DNA from: DATBGO01 sp963695645 | GTDB taxonomy: Bacteria; Actinomycetota; Actinomycetes; Streptosporangiales; Streptosporangiaceae | Reading direction: 5' to 3' | NCBI GenBank assembly: GCA_963695645.1 | Contig: CAVOHC010000012.1 | Span: 930,001 to 994,000, forward strand | DNA: 64,000 nucleotides | Shown: positions 43,757-53,056 of the stretch, in pieces | Layout: every line of letters begins with the position of its first letter | Position numbering within the stretch: position 1 is the first letter of the stretch | Made by a program: the position numbers and the translations under genes | The notes under the pieces: generated by a model | The model's input: the letters and a program-made list of their open reading frames with translations, nothing else | What the model was told of the DNA's origin: nothing | Database searches by the model: none

Positions 43757-45427
43757 GTGCCGGGCATGAGCGCGCAGCACCAAGGGGCAGGCAACGTGAA
43801 CAACGCCGCGGCGGCGAACAAGGGCTGGCTGGCACTCGTCGCCTTGGCCACGGCGCAGTTCCTCATGGTGCTGGACCAGTCCGTGATGAACGTCTCGATC
43901 AGCTCGCTGGTCCACGACTTCCACACCACGGTCACTACGATCCAGGCGGTCATCACCCTCTACTGCCTGGTCATGGCCATGCTCATCCTCACCGGGGCCA
44001 AGATCGGCGACATGATCGGCCGCCGTCGGGCGTTCGTCATCGGACTGATCATCTACGCTTGCGGCTCGGCGCTGACCGCGGCGTCCCAGTCGGTAGCTGT
44101 GCTCGCCCTCGGGTGGTCGGTGCTCGAGGGCATCGGCGCGTCGCTGGTCTTTCCTGCGCTCGCGGCGTTGATTGCCGGCAACTTCGCGGGGCCCCGGCGC
44201 AAGGCCGCCTACGCTGTCATCGGCGGGGTCGCTGGTGCGGGGATCGCGGTCGGCCCGATCGTGGGCGGGTGGGCGACGACCGTACTCACGTGGCGGGTCG
44301 TGTTCGTCGGCGAGGTCTTCATCGCGGCATTTATCCTGATCATGATGCGGAAGGTGGCAGACGCCCCTCGCCCGGATCCTGCTCCGAAACTCGACATCGT
44401 CGGCTCGGTGCTGTCGGCCGCCGGTCTTGGGGTCTTCGTCTTCGGAGTTCTCCAGTCAAGTACCTGGGGGTGGGTCAAGCCGAAGAACTCCCCGGTCACC
44501 ATCTTCGGCTTCTCGCTCACCCTGTTCGTCCTCGCCGCCGGCGGCATCCTGCTCTGGGGATTCGTGACCTGGCAGCGCCATCGCGAAGCCACGAACCGAG
44601 ACCCGCTGGTCCATCTGTCACTCGCCCGGGTCCCCCCGGTACGGTCGGGGCTGATCGGGATGTTCAGCCAGAACCTGATCCTCATGGGGATCTTCTTCGT
44701 CGTTCCGCTCTATCTCCAGCTGGTCCTCGGGCTGAGCGCCCTCGAGACCGGGATCAAGATGCTGCCCATCTCGATCACCATGTTCGCGACCTCCGCGATC
44801 GGCTCACGACTGTCGAACCGCTTTCCGGTGCGGGCGATCGTGCAGAGCGGCCTGATCGTGACCCTCGCCGGTGCCCTCGTCCTGCTCGCGACGATCAAGC
44901 CCACCCTCTCCAGCGCTGGATTCGCACTCGGAATGGCCGTGCTCGGGGTCGGGATGGGCTTGATGATCTCCCAGCTGGGCAACGTGGTCCAGTCCTCGGT
45001 CGAGGAGTCGGGCCGGAGCGAGGCCGGAGGGCTCCAGTACACCGGACAACAGCTCGGCTCGTCGCTCGGGGTGGCGCTCATCGGGGCCATCGTGCTGATC
45101 GGCCTGACCAGCACCTTCATCTCAAACGTCGAGCACGACCCTCGAATCAGCGCCGACGTGTCGGCCCAGGTAGGGGTGGCGGCGGGCTCCAACACCAACT
45201 TCGTCTCCGCCACGCAGATCGACGCCGCAGCGAAAAAGGCTGGGCTCGACGCCGCGACTACGGCAGCACTCGTCGATGACTACGAGGCGGCACAGCTCCG
45301 ATCGCTCAAGGCCGGGCTCCTGGCTGCTGCCCTCCTCGCGCTCATCTCGCTCGGCTTCACGCGAGAGCTGCCGCACGAGCGGCCGGCTCCCCGCACCAAT
45401 CGTGATCCCACAGCGGTGCCCACCTGA
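43757..45427 (+). CDS. MFS exporter, DHA2 (EmrB/QacA) type
   Basis: A 556-aa, 14-helix drug:H+ antiporter-like protein. Visible motifs: LDQSVMNVSISSL in helix 1 (motif D1), GDMIGRRRAF (motif A), the RxxQG-equivalent WSVLEGIGASLVFPALAAL, and GPIVGGWATTVLTWRVVFV (motif C, antiporter). The C-terminus is hydrophilic. GTG at 43757 has AGGAG 7 nt upstream, better than the ATG three codons later. No regulator adjoins. Likely exports a lipophilic drug or metabolite. Confidence 0.93.
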   Translation: MPGMSAQHQGAGNVNNAAAANKGWLALVALATAQFLMVLDQSVMNVSISSLVHDFHTTVTTIQAVITLYCLVMAMLILTGAKIGDMIGRRRAFVIGLIIYACGSALTAASQSVAVLALGWSVLEGIGASLVFPALAALIAGNFAGPRRKAAYAVIGGVAGAGIAVGPIVGGWATTVLTWRVVFVGEVFIAAFILIMMRKVADAPRPDPAPKLDIVGSVLSAAGLGVFVFGVLQSSTWGWVKPKNSPVTIFGFSLTLFVLAAGGILLWGFVTWQRHREATNRDPLVHLSLARVPPVRSGLIGMFSQNLILMGIFFVVPLYLQLVLGLSALETGIKMLPISITMFATSAIGSRLSNRFPVRAIVQSGLIVTLAGALVLLATIKPTLSSAGFALGMAVLGVGMGLMISQLGNVVQSSVEESGRSEAGGLQYTGQQLGSSLGVALIGAIVLIGLTSTFISNVEHDPRISADVSAQVGVAAGSNTNFVSATQIDAAAKKAGLDAATTAALVDDYEAAQLRSLKAGLLAAALLALISLGFTRELPHERPAPRTNRDPTAVPT

Positions 45428-45631
45428 GCCAGGAGTGATCACCGAGTCCCAGGGAAAGCCGCTAACTCGCGCCCATGCCCGGCTCCGCTGGCCCGGCAGA
45501 GCGCCAACGCCAGCTCAAGACCTGGCAGTACGGGCGTGGCGAGTCAGCCACCGTCGTCGGCCAACTCGGCGGCCACCTCAAGCGCGAAACCCAGCGAGGT
45601 CGCCCTTGCCAAGCGGACCCATCTTGTGGAG

Positions 45632-46906
45632 TCAGACGGCTCTTGCGTCGGCGTCCAGTGTCCACAGGGTTGAGATTGGCCAGGCGCTTAGTCGTTCTCC
45701 GAAGGAGAGCGGCTGGCCGCCGGCATAGAGGACTATTCCGGCAGTCAGTTGGTCGCCGAGTCTGCGGGCGAGCCGCTGGATGCCGCGGAAGTCTTCGGAT
45801 CTCACGGTCTCGGCGGCCTTGACCTCGCAGGCGATGATTTCGCCGGACGGGGCCTCGAGTACTGCGTCTACTTCGTATTGGTCCCGGTCTCGGTAGTGGT
45901 AAAGGCGGACCGGCTGATCGGCGAGCGTGAGCTGGCGTGCGAGTTCGCCGAGCACGAAGGTCTCGATTAGGGGGCCGACCGGAGCGGCGGGTTGGCGTGC
46001 GCGCCGCAGGCTCATGCCAGTGAGGTGGGCAGCTAGTCCCGCATCGGCCATGACGAGTTTCGGGGTCGCGACGGCCCTGGTCGCTAGGTTGCTTGACCAG
46101 GCAGGGATGCGACGCGTTATGAACACCAGGTCGAGCAGGTCCAAGTACCGTTTGACTGTGCTGGCTGGGATCTGCAGGCGGCTGGCCATAGACGCGGGGA
46201 CCGCGAGCGAGCCCGTTGAGGCGGCGATCAGGTTGACAAGCCGTCGCATGTCGGCGGGCCGTTCGATATCGGTGAGTTGTCTGACATCACGATTGACCAG
46301 ATCAGATATGTAGGACTCGAAGAAGCGAGTCCGCCGACCGGTGTCGGTGCGACGCACCGCCTCGGGGTAGCCGCCGCGCAGCGCTCGTTCGATGTAGTCG
46401 CTGCGCCGCAGGTCAGAAGCTGGCACGCGGAGTCCGGGACCGTACTTGAACAGCGCGGCGACGAAGCCATCGGGGGAGCGGTCTATCTCGCCCTGGGAGA
46501 GGGGATACAGCTCGATCGTCTCCGACCGGCCGGGCAGCAGGTCGGGAATGTCGGGAAGCCCGGTAAGCCGTGCGGATCCGGTCAGCAGGAACCGGCCGGG
46601 GCGTGGGTCGGTGTCGACTTCGTGTTTGATAGCTAGGAAAAGGTCTGGCACGCGCTGTACTTCGTCGATGACCAGCAGGCCATCGTGGCGCACGAAGAAC
46701 GCCGGGTCTGCCTGCGCAGCTGCACGGACCGCTGTTTCGTCAAGAAAACGCAGCTCCGAGCCGGGGAAGGATCGCATCGCTAAACTGGCGAGGGTGCTCT
46801 TGCCTGTCTGCCGTGCGCCGTTGATGACCACGACCCGGGTATCAGCCAGGGCGGAAATGACTGCGGTCTGGGCATGGCGGGGGATGAGGCTGGTTGGTGG
46901 TTCCAC
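45632..46906 (-). CDS. AAA ATPase with DUF4143 (AAA_14) domain
   Basis: A 424-aa protein. Walker A NGARQTGKST (29-38), Walker B LLVIDEVQ (77-84), sensor LLTGSARL. The C-terminal DUF4143 part carries a restriction-endonuclease-like motif, YEVDAVLEAPSGEIIACEVK (D-ExK). Such proteins are widespread, of unclear role, sometimes linked to mobile DNA or defence. Triple 23-bp-spaced repeats lie directly upstream of its start, perhaps for self-regulation. Full length. Confidence 0.9.
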   Translation of the reverse strand: MEPPTSLIPRHAQTAVISALADTRVVVINGARQTGKSTLASLAMRSFPGSELRFLDETAVRAAAQADPAFFVRHDGLLVIDEVQRVPDLFLAIKHEVDTDPRPGRFLLTGSARLTGLPDIPDLLPGRSETIELYPLSQGEIDRSPDGFVAALFKYGPGLRVPASDLRRSDYIERALRGGYPEAVRRTDTGRRTRFFESYISDLVNRDVRQLTDIERPADMRRLVNLIAASTGSLAVPASMASRLQIPASTVKRYLDLLDLVFITRRIPAWSSNLATRAVATPKLVMADAGLAAHLTGMSLRRARQPAAPVGPLIETFVLGELARQLTLADQPVRLYHYRDRDQYEVDAVLEAPSGEIIACEVKAAETVRSEDFRGIQRLARRLGDQLTAGIVLYAGGQPLSFGERLSAWPISTLWTLDADARAV

Positions 46907-46926
46907 GCCCCTATCTTACGCAAGTT

Positions 46927-46988
46927 GTGGTTGATCTGCCGAATATATCGTGGTTGATCTGCCGAGAAGATTGTGGTCACATCGCCGA
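46927..46988 (-). promoter_or_regulatory. Three 16-bp direct repeats, 23 bp apart
   Basis: GTGGTTGATCTGCCGA at 46927-46942 and 46950-46965, and a diverged copy GTGGTCACATCGCCGA at 46973-46988. They start 21 bp upstream of the AAA/DUF4143 gene and probably bind a regulator of it. Confidence 0.6.
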
Positions 46989-47106
46989 CATGGCGATGAC
47001 AGGTCTGCCCGGTAACAGCCGTGCGTGCTCATCTGGGGCCTGCGCCCGCAGCGCAGCGCGCCGGGTTCACCCCGCGCAGGAAGTATGGCTGCTTCGGGAA
47101 ACCCAC

Positions 47107-47126
47107 TGGCTCCCAGTTGGCTCCCA
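47107..47126. other. TGGCTCCCA pair, 11 bp apart (possible integrase arm site)
   Basis: TGGCTCCCA-GT-TGGCTCCCA. Same spacing and core as the pairs beside the tRNA-Pro fragments, but no tRNA fragment is visible to the left here. The surrounding 46989-47239 holds no gene. Confidence 0.4.
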
Positions 47127-47239
47127 AAATAAAACCTAAAAACGCCTCTGACCAGTGGGTTAACGACAGAACTCGCTGATCAGGTGGGATTGGCTGTCTG
47201 CGCATGTGGATTCCCGGCTTTAGCGCGGCGTTGCCCCGG

Positions 47240-47540
47240 TTATGTGGTGGCGGGGCTGGGGTGGTGGATGGCCGCGAGGGTGAGGGCTTCTAGTTCGCGG
47301 ACGAGCTGGTGGAGGCGCCGGTCGGCGTCGATGAGGGGCCGTAGCTGGCTGGCTTCCTCGGGGGTGAGGGTGCGGGTGACCTGGCGGCCGCCGGCGCGGT
47401 GGGTCCAGGTGGGGTAGGGGCCGTGCAGGACGGGCGGGTCGGCGCGGCAGTGGCAGCTGCCGGTCTGGCAGCGGGTGGTGCGCTCGGTGTTTTTGTGCGC
47501 GGGGGAATTTCCCTGTCCGGAACCGGCTGTTTATCCGGTG
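47240..47540 (-). pseudogene. DUF6788-like gene, no start codon
   Basis: The minus frame reads KNTERTTRCQTGSCHCRADP, PVLHGPYPTWTHRAGGRQVT, RTLTPEEASQLRPLIDADRR, stop at 47240. This family is commonly found beside transposases. No ATG/GTG precedes the conserved part, so it is N-truncated; it is divergent to the IS66 gene. Confidence 0.55.
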
Positions 47541-47563
47541 TCTCCTGTGCTGCCCGCGACGGT

Positions 47564-48748
47564 GTGATCGCTGCCCAGGCGGCGGCGATCGGCGAGCTGC
47601 AGGAGAAGGTGGCGCGGCTGGAGCGGCTGCTCTCGCGGAACAGCGGGAACTCCTCGATGCCGCCGTCCGGTGATGACCTGCCGGGCCGCATGCCGCCCCG
47701 CCGCGAGCGGCGGGCCGCCGAGCGCGCCGCGGCGCGGAAGCGGGGCAAGCAGCCGGGGTGGGCGGGGTCGGCGATGAGCTGGGCGGAGCCTGATGAGGTG
47801 AAAGACCATCACCCGCGCGACACGTGCGCGTGCGGCGCGGACCTGTCCGGCGCGGCGGACCTGGGCGTGGCCCGCTCGGCGCAGCAGCTGGAGATGCCGG
47901 ACGTGGCCGCGCGGCGAGTCCAGCACGACATGCACCGGGCGCGCTGCGGCTGCGGGCGCGAGCATGTGGCCGCCCGCCCGCCGGGCGTGCCGGACGCGGC
48001 GGTGAGCATCGGGCCGAACCTGCGCGCCCTTGCCGTGTACCTGGTCGTCTTCCAGCACGTTCCGGTCGAGCGGTGCCAGATGCTGATCGCCGACGTCACC
48101 GGCGCGGCGGTCTCGGCCGGGTTCATCCATTCCTGCCCGGCCCGGGCAGCAGACGCCATCAGCGACGTGGTGAAGCTGATCAGGACGCTGATCACCGCCG
48201 CGCACGTAGCCGTAGCCGGACTCGACGAGACGACGCTACGGTGCGGCCCGGCCGGGCAAAAGAAATACGTGCTGGGCGCGTTCACCGAGCTGTACTCGGC
48301 GTTCTTCCTCGGCACGCGCGGCCTGGAGTCCTTCCGTGACTTCGGGATCCTGCCAGACTTTGGCGGCGTCGTGGTCTCCGACCGGTACGCCTGCTACTTC
48401 CATGACGGCTGGAAGCACATCGCGGGCAACCAGGTCTGCCTGGCTCACATCGTCCGCGACTATCAGGACGCAGCCGAGTGCTGGCCGGATGCGATCTGGC
48501 CGGTGCAGGCGCAGCGGGCGCTGCGCGGCCTGATCCGCGCCTGGCACGCCGCCCGCGAGCAGCAACTCGCCGAGATCCCCGCGCAGATCCGGGACCCGCT
48601 GGTCACCGAGTTCCGCCACGCGGTCCTGGCCGGCCTGTCCGACGTACGCCGCATCTCCGGGCCGAGGCATGACCGAGCGCGACGGCCCGGTTGGGTCGCC
48701 TCCTGGCAGTCGATCACGCCTGCCGACTCGGTGCTCGAGATCTGTTAG
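47564..48748 (+). pseudogene. IS66-family transposase, C-terminally truncated
   Basis: Begins near VIAAQAAAIGELQEKVARLE with the family coiled coil, then RNSGNSSMPPSGDD, the zinc-ribbon CACGADLSG, and the DDE core (GLDETTLRC, VVVSDRYACYF, CLAHIVRDYQDA). After SDVRRISGP the frame runs into unrelated sequence and stops. The last catalytic Glu region and C-terminal domain (NxxER motif) are missing. It cannot be active as it stands. Confidence 0.85.
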
Positions 48749-48905
48749 GAGCAACCGTCATGCCCGCGCCCATATCAACCATTCCCGGGCGCAGGCTTAT
48801 CCCGGGGCTCGGCAGGGCGGGAAATGGCGAGCTGGCTAGCGGTTACGGTTTTACGGGCGGCCGGCGGATGCGTTGATTGCTGACTGCGTTTGCGTGACGA
48901 TGGAA

Positions 48906-50432
48906 TCAGCAGTCTGTCTGGGTAGTGATGGACGTGGCGGTGGTCGCGATCGGCGAGCTGGCCGCCGGCGTCGTGGCTGGCTGAGCGGGCAGTGACGGCG
49001 TGGTGGCGGTCAGCTGGGGGCTGATGGCCTGCAGCGGCGGGCCGGCGTGCTCATCGCCGCAGGTTCCCGCGTTGCCGGAGCTGTCAGTCTGGACGACATA
49101 CAGCTCTTCTTTCTGGGCGGTGTAGTTCTCTGTCGGCCCGGCGGCCACGACCCCGCCGGCCGGGGTGATGCCCGCGCCGGAGAAGTTCTCGGACAGCGGC
49201 AGTCCGGTCTTGCTGTACACCTGGTAGTACTGGTGCTGCCACAGCAGGCTGCCGGTGGAGCTGACCTTCGCGATCCATGGCTCGATCGTCACTTCAGGCT
49301 GCTCAATGTCTTCGTCGCCGGCCAGGACGTAACCGCCGTCGCTGGTTTGGTGCAGTGAGTAGGCGAACGAGCCGATGTCGGTACCTTGGTAAAGGCCGCC
49401 GCTGTAGGCCTGCTGCCATTGCAGGTTCCCGGCGGAGTCGAGCTTGAGCAGCAGGGCGCCCTTGGCCCCGTTCCCGCCGTTGAACGTGCGGTTGGACCAG
49501 CCGCCGGCGACGGCGTAGCCGCCGTCCGAGGCCTGGATGATAGACGTGACGTCGGAGTCGCTGGTGAGGGTGCCATTGCTGAAGGTGGCGAAACCGTGCT
49601 GCCAGCTGATGCTTCCGTCTGAGCCGAGCCCGGCGACCAGCACCTGGCCCTGCGAGAGTCCCTGGCTGTTAGGTACGTAGTAGTTTCCTGCGGCGACGTA
49701 GCCGCCGGCGGATGTCTGCTGGACGGAGTTGAACACCGCCCCGGTCGTGCCCGCGGCCGGCGCGAGGTCCTGCTGCCACTGCACGTTTCCCGAACTGCCG
49801 AGCTTGAGGATCATCGCCCCTGGTTCGCCGCTAGGCTCGGTGACGCTGCCGGCCGCGATGTACCCGCTGTCGGCGGTCTGCCTGATCTGGTTGATCGCAC
49901 TTCCGTCCGGGCTCGCCGCGTACGCGCGGGCCCAGGTGAGCTTGCCCGCCGAGTTCAGCTTCTCGATCAGGGCGCATGACTGGCCGCTCAGCGGCGGGCA
50001 CGTGCTGCCGGATCCGCAGTCGATGGTCCCGCCGCCCACGATGTAGCCGCCGTCCGATGTCTGCTGGACCGAGACGCCGTCGGCGTAGTCGCCCGGCGCG
50101 CCGTGTGAGCTTGAGCAGCCAACCTCCTCCTGCCAGACGGGAACGCCGGCGGAGCTGAGCTTGACCAGCCAGTCCACGCCCAGGCCCGCGGCTGTTTCGG
50201 TCTCTGACAGGGCGATGGAGCCGCCATCCGACGTTACCTGCACGTCGTCCGGATACACATTGACCTGGGATCTGCTGACGATGGCCGCAAAGGCCTTGAC
50301 GAAGGTCCCGGCGGTGGCCGCCGCCGGGCCCGCCGGCACCGAAGCAGCCATTGCAGGAGCCGCGAACCCGAGCAGGCCCAGGCCCGCACAAGCGAGAAAT
50401 ACCGTTCCCACCGCAAGCTTGCCGCTCTTCAC
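48906..50432 (-). CDS. Secreted beta-propeller-like repeat protein
   Basis: A 508-aa protein. Signal peptide MKSGKLAVGTVFLACAGLGL with cleavage near APAMAA (about 29). Then seven or so repeats of about 55-60 residues containing VQQTSDGGYIVGGGT-type motifs (SVQQTSDGGYIVGGGT, QTADSGYIAAGSV, QTSAGGYVAAGNY, QASDGGYAVAGG, QTSDGGYVLAGDE) followed by a KLxSxGxxxWQ strand. The C-terminus is a Thr/Ala/Pro-rich tail. Probably an extracellular propeller with carbohydrate or protein binding. GTG or ATG at 50432. Confidence 0.82.
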   Translation of the reverse strand: MKSGKLAVGTVFLACAGLGLLGFAAPAMAASVPAGPAAATAGTFVKAFAAIVSRSQVNVYPDDVQVTSDGGSIALSETETAAGLGVDWLVKLSSAGVPVWQEEVGCSSSHGAPGDYADGVSVQQTSDGGYIVGGGTIDCGSGSTCPPLSGQSCALIEKLNSAGKLTWARAYAASPDGSAINQIRQTADSGYIAAGSVTEPSGEPGAMILKLGSSGNVQWQQDLAPAAGTTGAVFNSVQQTSAGGYVAAGNYYVPNSQGLSQGQVLVAGLGSDGSISWQHGFATFSNGTLTSDSDVTSIIQASDGGYAVAGGWSNRTFNGGNGAKGALLLKLDSAGNLQWQQAYSGGLYQGTDIGSFAYSLHQTSDGGYVLAGDEDIEQPEVTIEPWIAKVSSTGSLLWQHQYYQVYSKTGLPLSENFSGAGITPAGGVVAAGPTENYTAQKEELYVVQTDSSGNAGTCGDEHAGPPLQAISPQLTATTPSLPAQPATTPAASSPIATTATSITTQTDC

Positions 50433-50533
50433 AACGTCTCCCCTTCTCGCTCAGGACCGGCGTTCAGGCAGCTTGCCCGCCTGTTAGATATTCGGAGCCG
50501 CACGGGCCGCGTAGTGGTCCGCGAACCGGGAAA

Positions 50534-50720
50534 CTCCAGGAGGCAACAGCGCTGCGAGCCCAGGTCGACGCCGGCGACCGGAAGCCAGCCGATGGCTGCC
50601 GGGCTGCTGGCAGAACAGGGCCGGATCGAGGAAGCCGAGCGGTTGCGCCGATTCGGCTTGAACCCCCACCGCATCGATTGCTTCTCCCTGGCCTGGCTGG
50701 GGCGCGGGCATGGTTCCGGT
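50534..50720 (+). pseudogene. Sel1/TPR-like repeat protein remnant
   Basis: EATALRAQVDAGDRKPAD, then after a frameshift RLAGLLAEQGRIEEAERLRR-like sequence. This matches the repeating ALRARAxAGDxxAARRLAxLLAEQGR unit of actinobacterial repeat proteins. Less than two units remain; the rest of 50433-50964 shows nothing. Confidence 0.45.
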
Positions 50721-50964
50721 GGCTTTGTTCCACCACCCGCCGGCCGCGGAGGAGTTCACTGGGACGGCAATTAAGCGCGAGAACGACAGCCAGCAGGATC
50801 GGCATCGGCTTGCTGTCCCCAGCCGTACTCAGATGGGCATGAGTGCACCTCTCGCCTGGCGCGACGCCATCCAATTGCGCCAGATCAATCCGTTATGGCC
50901 GTCTCTACTGCCCGACGTCGCGAGTCCTCTAGCCACCCATATCGAGTCCTCTTTGCAGTTGTTG

Positions 50965-52067
50965 TCAAGGACTACGGCGGATTTTCTTCGAGACTGATTC
51001 CGGTAGCAGGGTCGGCATGGCTGAGGTGGCGGGCCGTAGGGTGGAGTCAGGTCCGGGAGTGGCTTGTCCGAAGAGCCGGCGTTCGGGGTGTGAGTCGGCC
51101 GCGCTGGATTCAGGGTCGTTCCCCGGTTGCCCTCCCGGGCCCTCGTTCGCGCTGCTGGCGGCCTGGCGGGCGTCGGTGCGGAGGCGGGCGTAGATGGCGT
51201 CGCTGATCCGGCGCTTGAGGGACCGGAGCGCCTCTTTATGCGTCTTGCCCTCGGCTAGCTTCTTGTCGTAATAGGCGCGGCCCTGACTGTGGGAATGACG
51301 GATCTGGGTGATCGCGGTCATGTGGATGGCGTGGTTGACGCGCCGGTTCCCGCGCAGCGACAGCCGGTAGATCTTGCGGTTGCCAGAAGAGACCTCGATC
51401 GGTGCGGTGCCGTTGTAGGCGGCGAAGTGATCCCGGCTGGCGAACCGGGACACGTCGGCGGCGTCGCCGATCACGGTGGCGGCGACGACCGGGCCGACGC
51501 CGAAGAGCTCGGTCAGGCTGGTGCCCGACGCGCGGACCGCGGCAGCGAGCTTCTTCTTCGACTCGCGCATCTGCTCATCCAGGCGGCGCATGTCCGCCAG
51601 GAGCTCAGCGGCCAGGTCGCACCGGGCCTGCCCGGCGGCGCCGTACGGCTTGACTGAGCCGAGAATCCGGGCGGCCTGAGCTGCGGTGATCTCCTCGGGC
51701 ACGCCGCCAGGTACCAGCTCGCACAGTACGGCGTGGAGGCGGCACGCGGCCTGGTTCTTGGCCCGGCCCAGGTCCCGGTGCCGCCGGGACCACACCCGCA
51801 GCACCGCCGCGTGGTCATCGGCGCTCACCTGCCGCCGGGCCTTCGATCGCAGCGCCGCGACGGCCACCGACAGGGCGTCGTTCGGGTCGTTCTTGTTACT
51901 GTCCCCGGACTCGTGCAGCCGCACCCGGGCCACCAGCTTCGGCTGCACGTCCAGCACCAGCTCGCCGGCCGCGACGAGCTGCTGGGCCAGCAGGTGCCCC
52001 AGGCCGCCGGCGCCCTCCACCGCCCAGGCCCGCTCCGGCCACTTCGCCGCCCACTCCGCCAGCCGCC
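50965..52067 (-). pseudogene. IS110-family transposase, N-terminally truncated
   Basis: Contains the RuvC-like remainder (RVRLHESGDSNKNDPNDALS) and the transposase_20 domain (GVGPVVAATVIGDAADVSRF, FAAYNGTAPIEVSSGNRKI, RGNRRVNHAIHMTAITQIRH). The first 50-60 residues with the initial catalytic Asp are missing. Homology stops at the exact boundary of the 66-bp tRNA-associated repeat (52068), so the insertion site or a recombination event cut the gene there. The long ORF extension through the tRNA sequence is not protein. Confidence 0.85.
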
Positions 52068-52133
52068 GGGGTACAAGCGTTCGAAAAACCGTCGGGACGG
52101 CGGGATTTGAACCCGCGACCCCTTGACCCCCAG
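52068..52133 (-). other. tRNA-Pro(GGG) 3'-end fragment plus trailer (candidate att site 2)
   Basis: A 66-bp sequence: on the minus strand 43 bp from the anticodon loop to the tRNA 3' end, then the trailer GTTTTTCGAACGCTTGTACC. It differs from the copy at 59826-59891 at one base. No 5' half of a tRNA adjoins it. Confidence 0.88.
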
Positions 52134-52237
52134 CCATGCATCCATATCCTCGCCGCCAGGTCATCCTCACGTTTCCGCACGTGAAGCCGTGCACAGGTGA
52201 GCAGGATAGAGCCGCGGAGCGCCCTCACGAGCGCTGG

Positions 52238-52257
52238 TGATTCCCATTTCGTTCCCA
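52238..52257. other. Paired TTCCCA repeat, 11 bp apart (possible arm site)
   Basis: TGATTCCCA and TCGTTCCCA start 11 bp apart, 105 bp right of the tRNA fragment. Confidence 0.42.
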
Positions 52258-53056
52258 GCCGCCGCTATCTGCAGTTCCTTGTGACCCACTCAGCTTGAGG
52301 CGTCGCTGGTGCCCGGAGCGCCGGGCCGGGGGAGTGGTGAAGTATAGGCGCGGACGGCGAAGCCTCCTCGCCCAGCGTCACCCATTCCGAAGATAGCTGA
52401 GACCGTAAGCTTGCGCGGCGGCGACAACTTCGCGAGCACGGCGCCCTCAGGGCCTGCCGGGTGACAGCCCTCAAGCTGGACAGTGGCCGTTACGGAGAGT
52501 GAATAACAGCCAGTGCGACAGCCAGATGCTCGCGCACATATCGCCGAATATTTGCGGGCTCGATGCTGCTGGATCGTCGGACTGGCGTGTCCAGATCGTC
52601 CTGTTCGGTGCGCAGGAAGGGGAGCCAGGGCCGGTCGTGCGCGCCGCTCTTGCTCGGCGCCTGGAGGTCGGCTGGAACCCCGGCACGAAGTCAGCCGGGG
52701 CACCTTCGGGCGGGTTGGGGCAGCCCGGCGTCAAGGGCCCGGGGGCGCGAAGCCGGCGGGCTGCCCTGGCGACCGGGGTACGGTGGGATGTGAGACGTTC
52801 GGGCGACGGCGGCCGCTTCCGTCGGTGGCGGGACGGTCGCGGGGGCTGGGGATGGTGCACAGGCCAGGTCCGGGCTGCCTTTGGCTCCTCTTTCGGCGTA
52901 GCGTTAGATAGAGGCCCGGCGGGCCGGGCCCGGGAGGGCGTTGAGCCCAGTCCCTGCTGGCGCTTTTCTCTCTTAGCCGAAGGAGCCGGCAGGTGAATGA
53001 TCGCCTTGATCGTGTGGGCAGAGGGACGTATTCGTGCCCGCGGTTGCGTCGCTGAG
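52258..53056. other. Intergenic, no supported gene
   Basis: A plus ORF from 52499 (MNNSQCDSQMLAHISPNICG onward, 165 aa) has no ribosome site or family and is Gly/Arg/Pro-rich. I do not call it. GAAGGAG at about 52978 may belong to the GAF gene leader. Confidence 0.45.

Noticed and set aside
50965..52194. 409-aa IS110 transposase starting at 52194
   Set aside because: The first 40 codons translate the tRNA-Pro fragment and its flank, not transposase sequence.
52499..52996. 165-aa plus-strand ORF
   Set aside because: No ribosome site, biased composition, competing ORFs in other frames; not recognisable.
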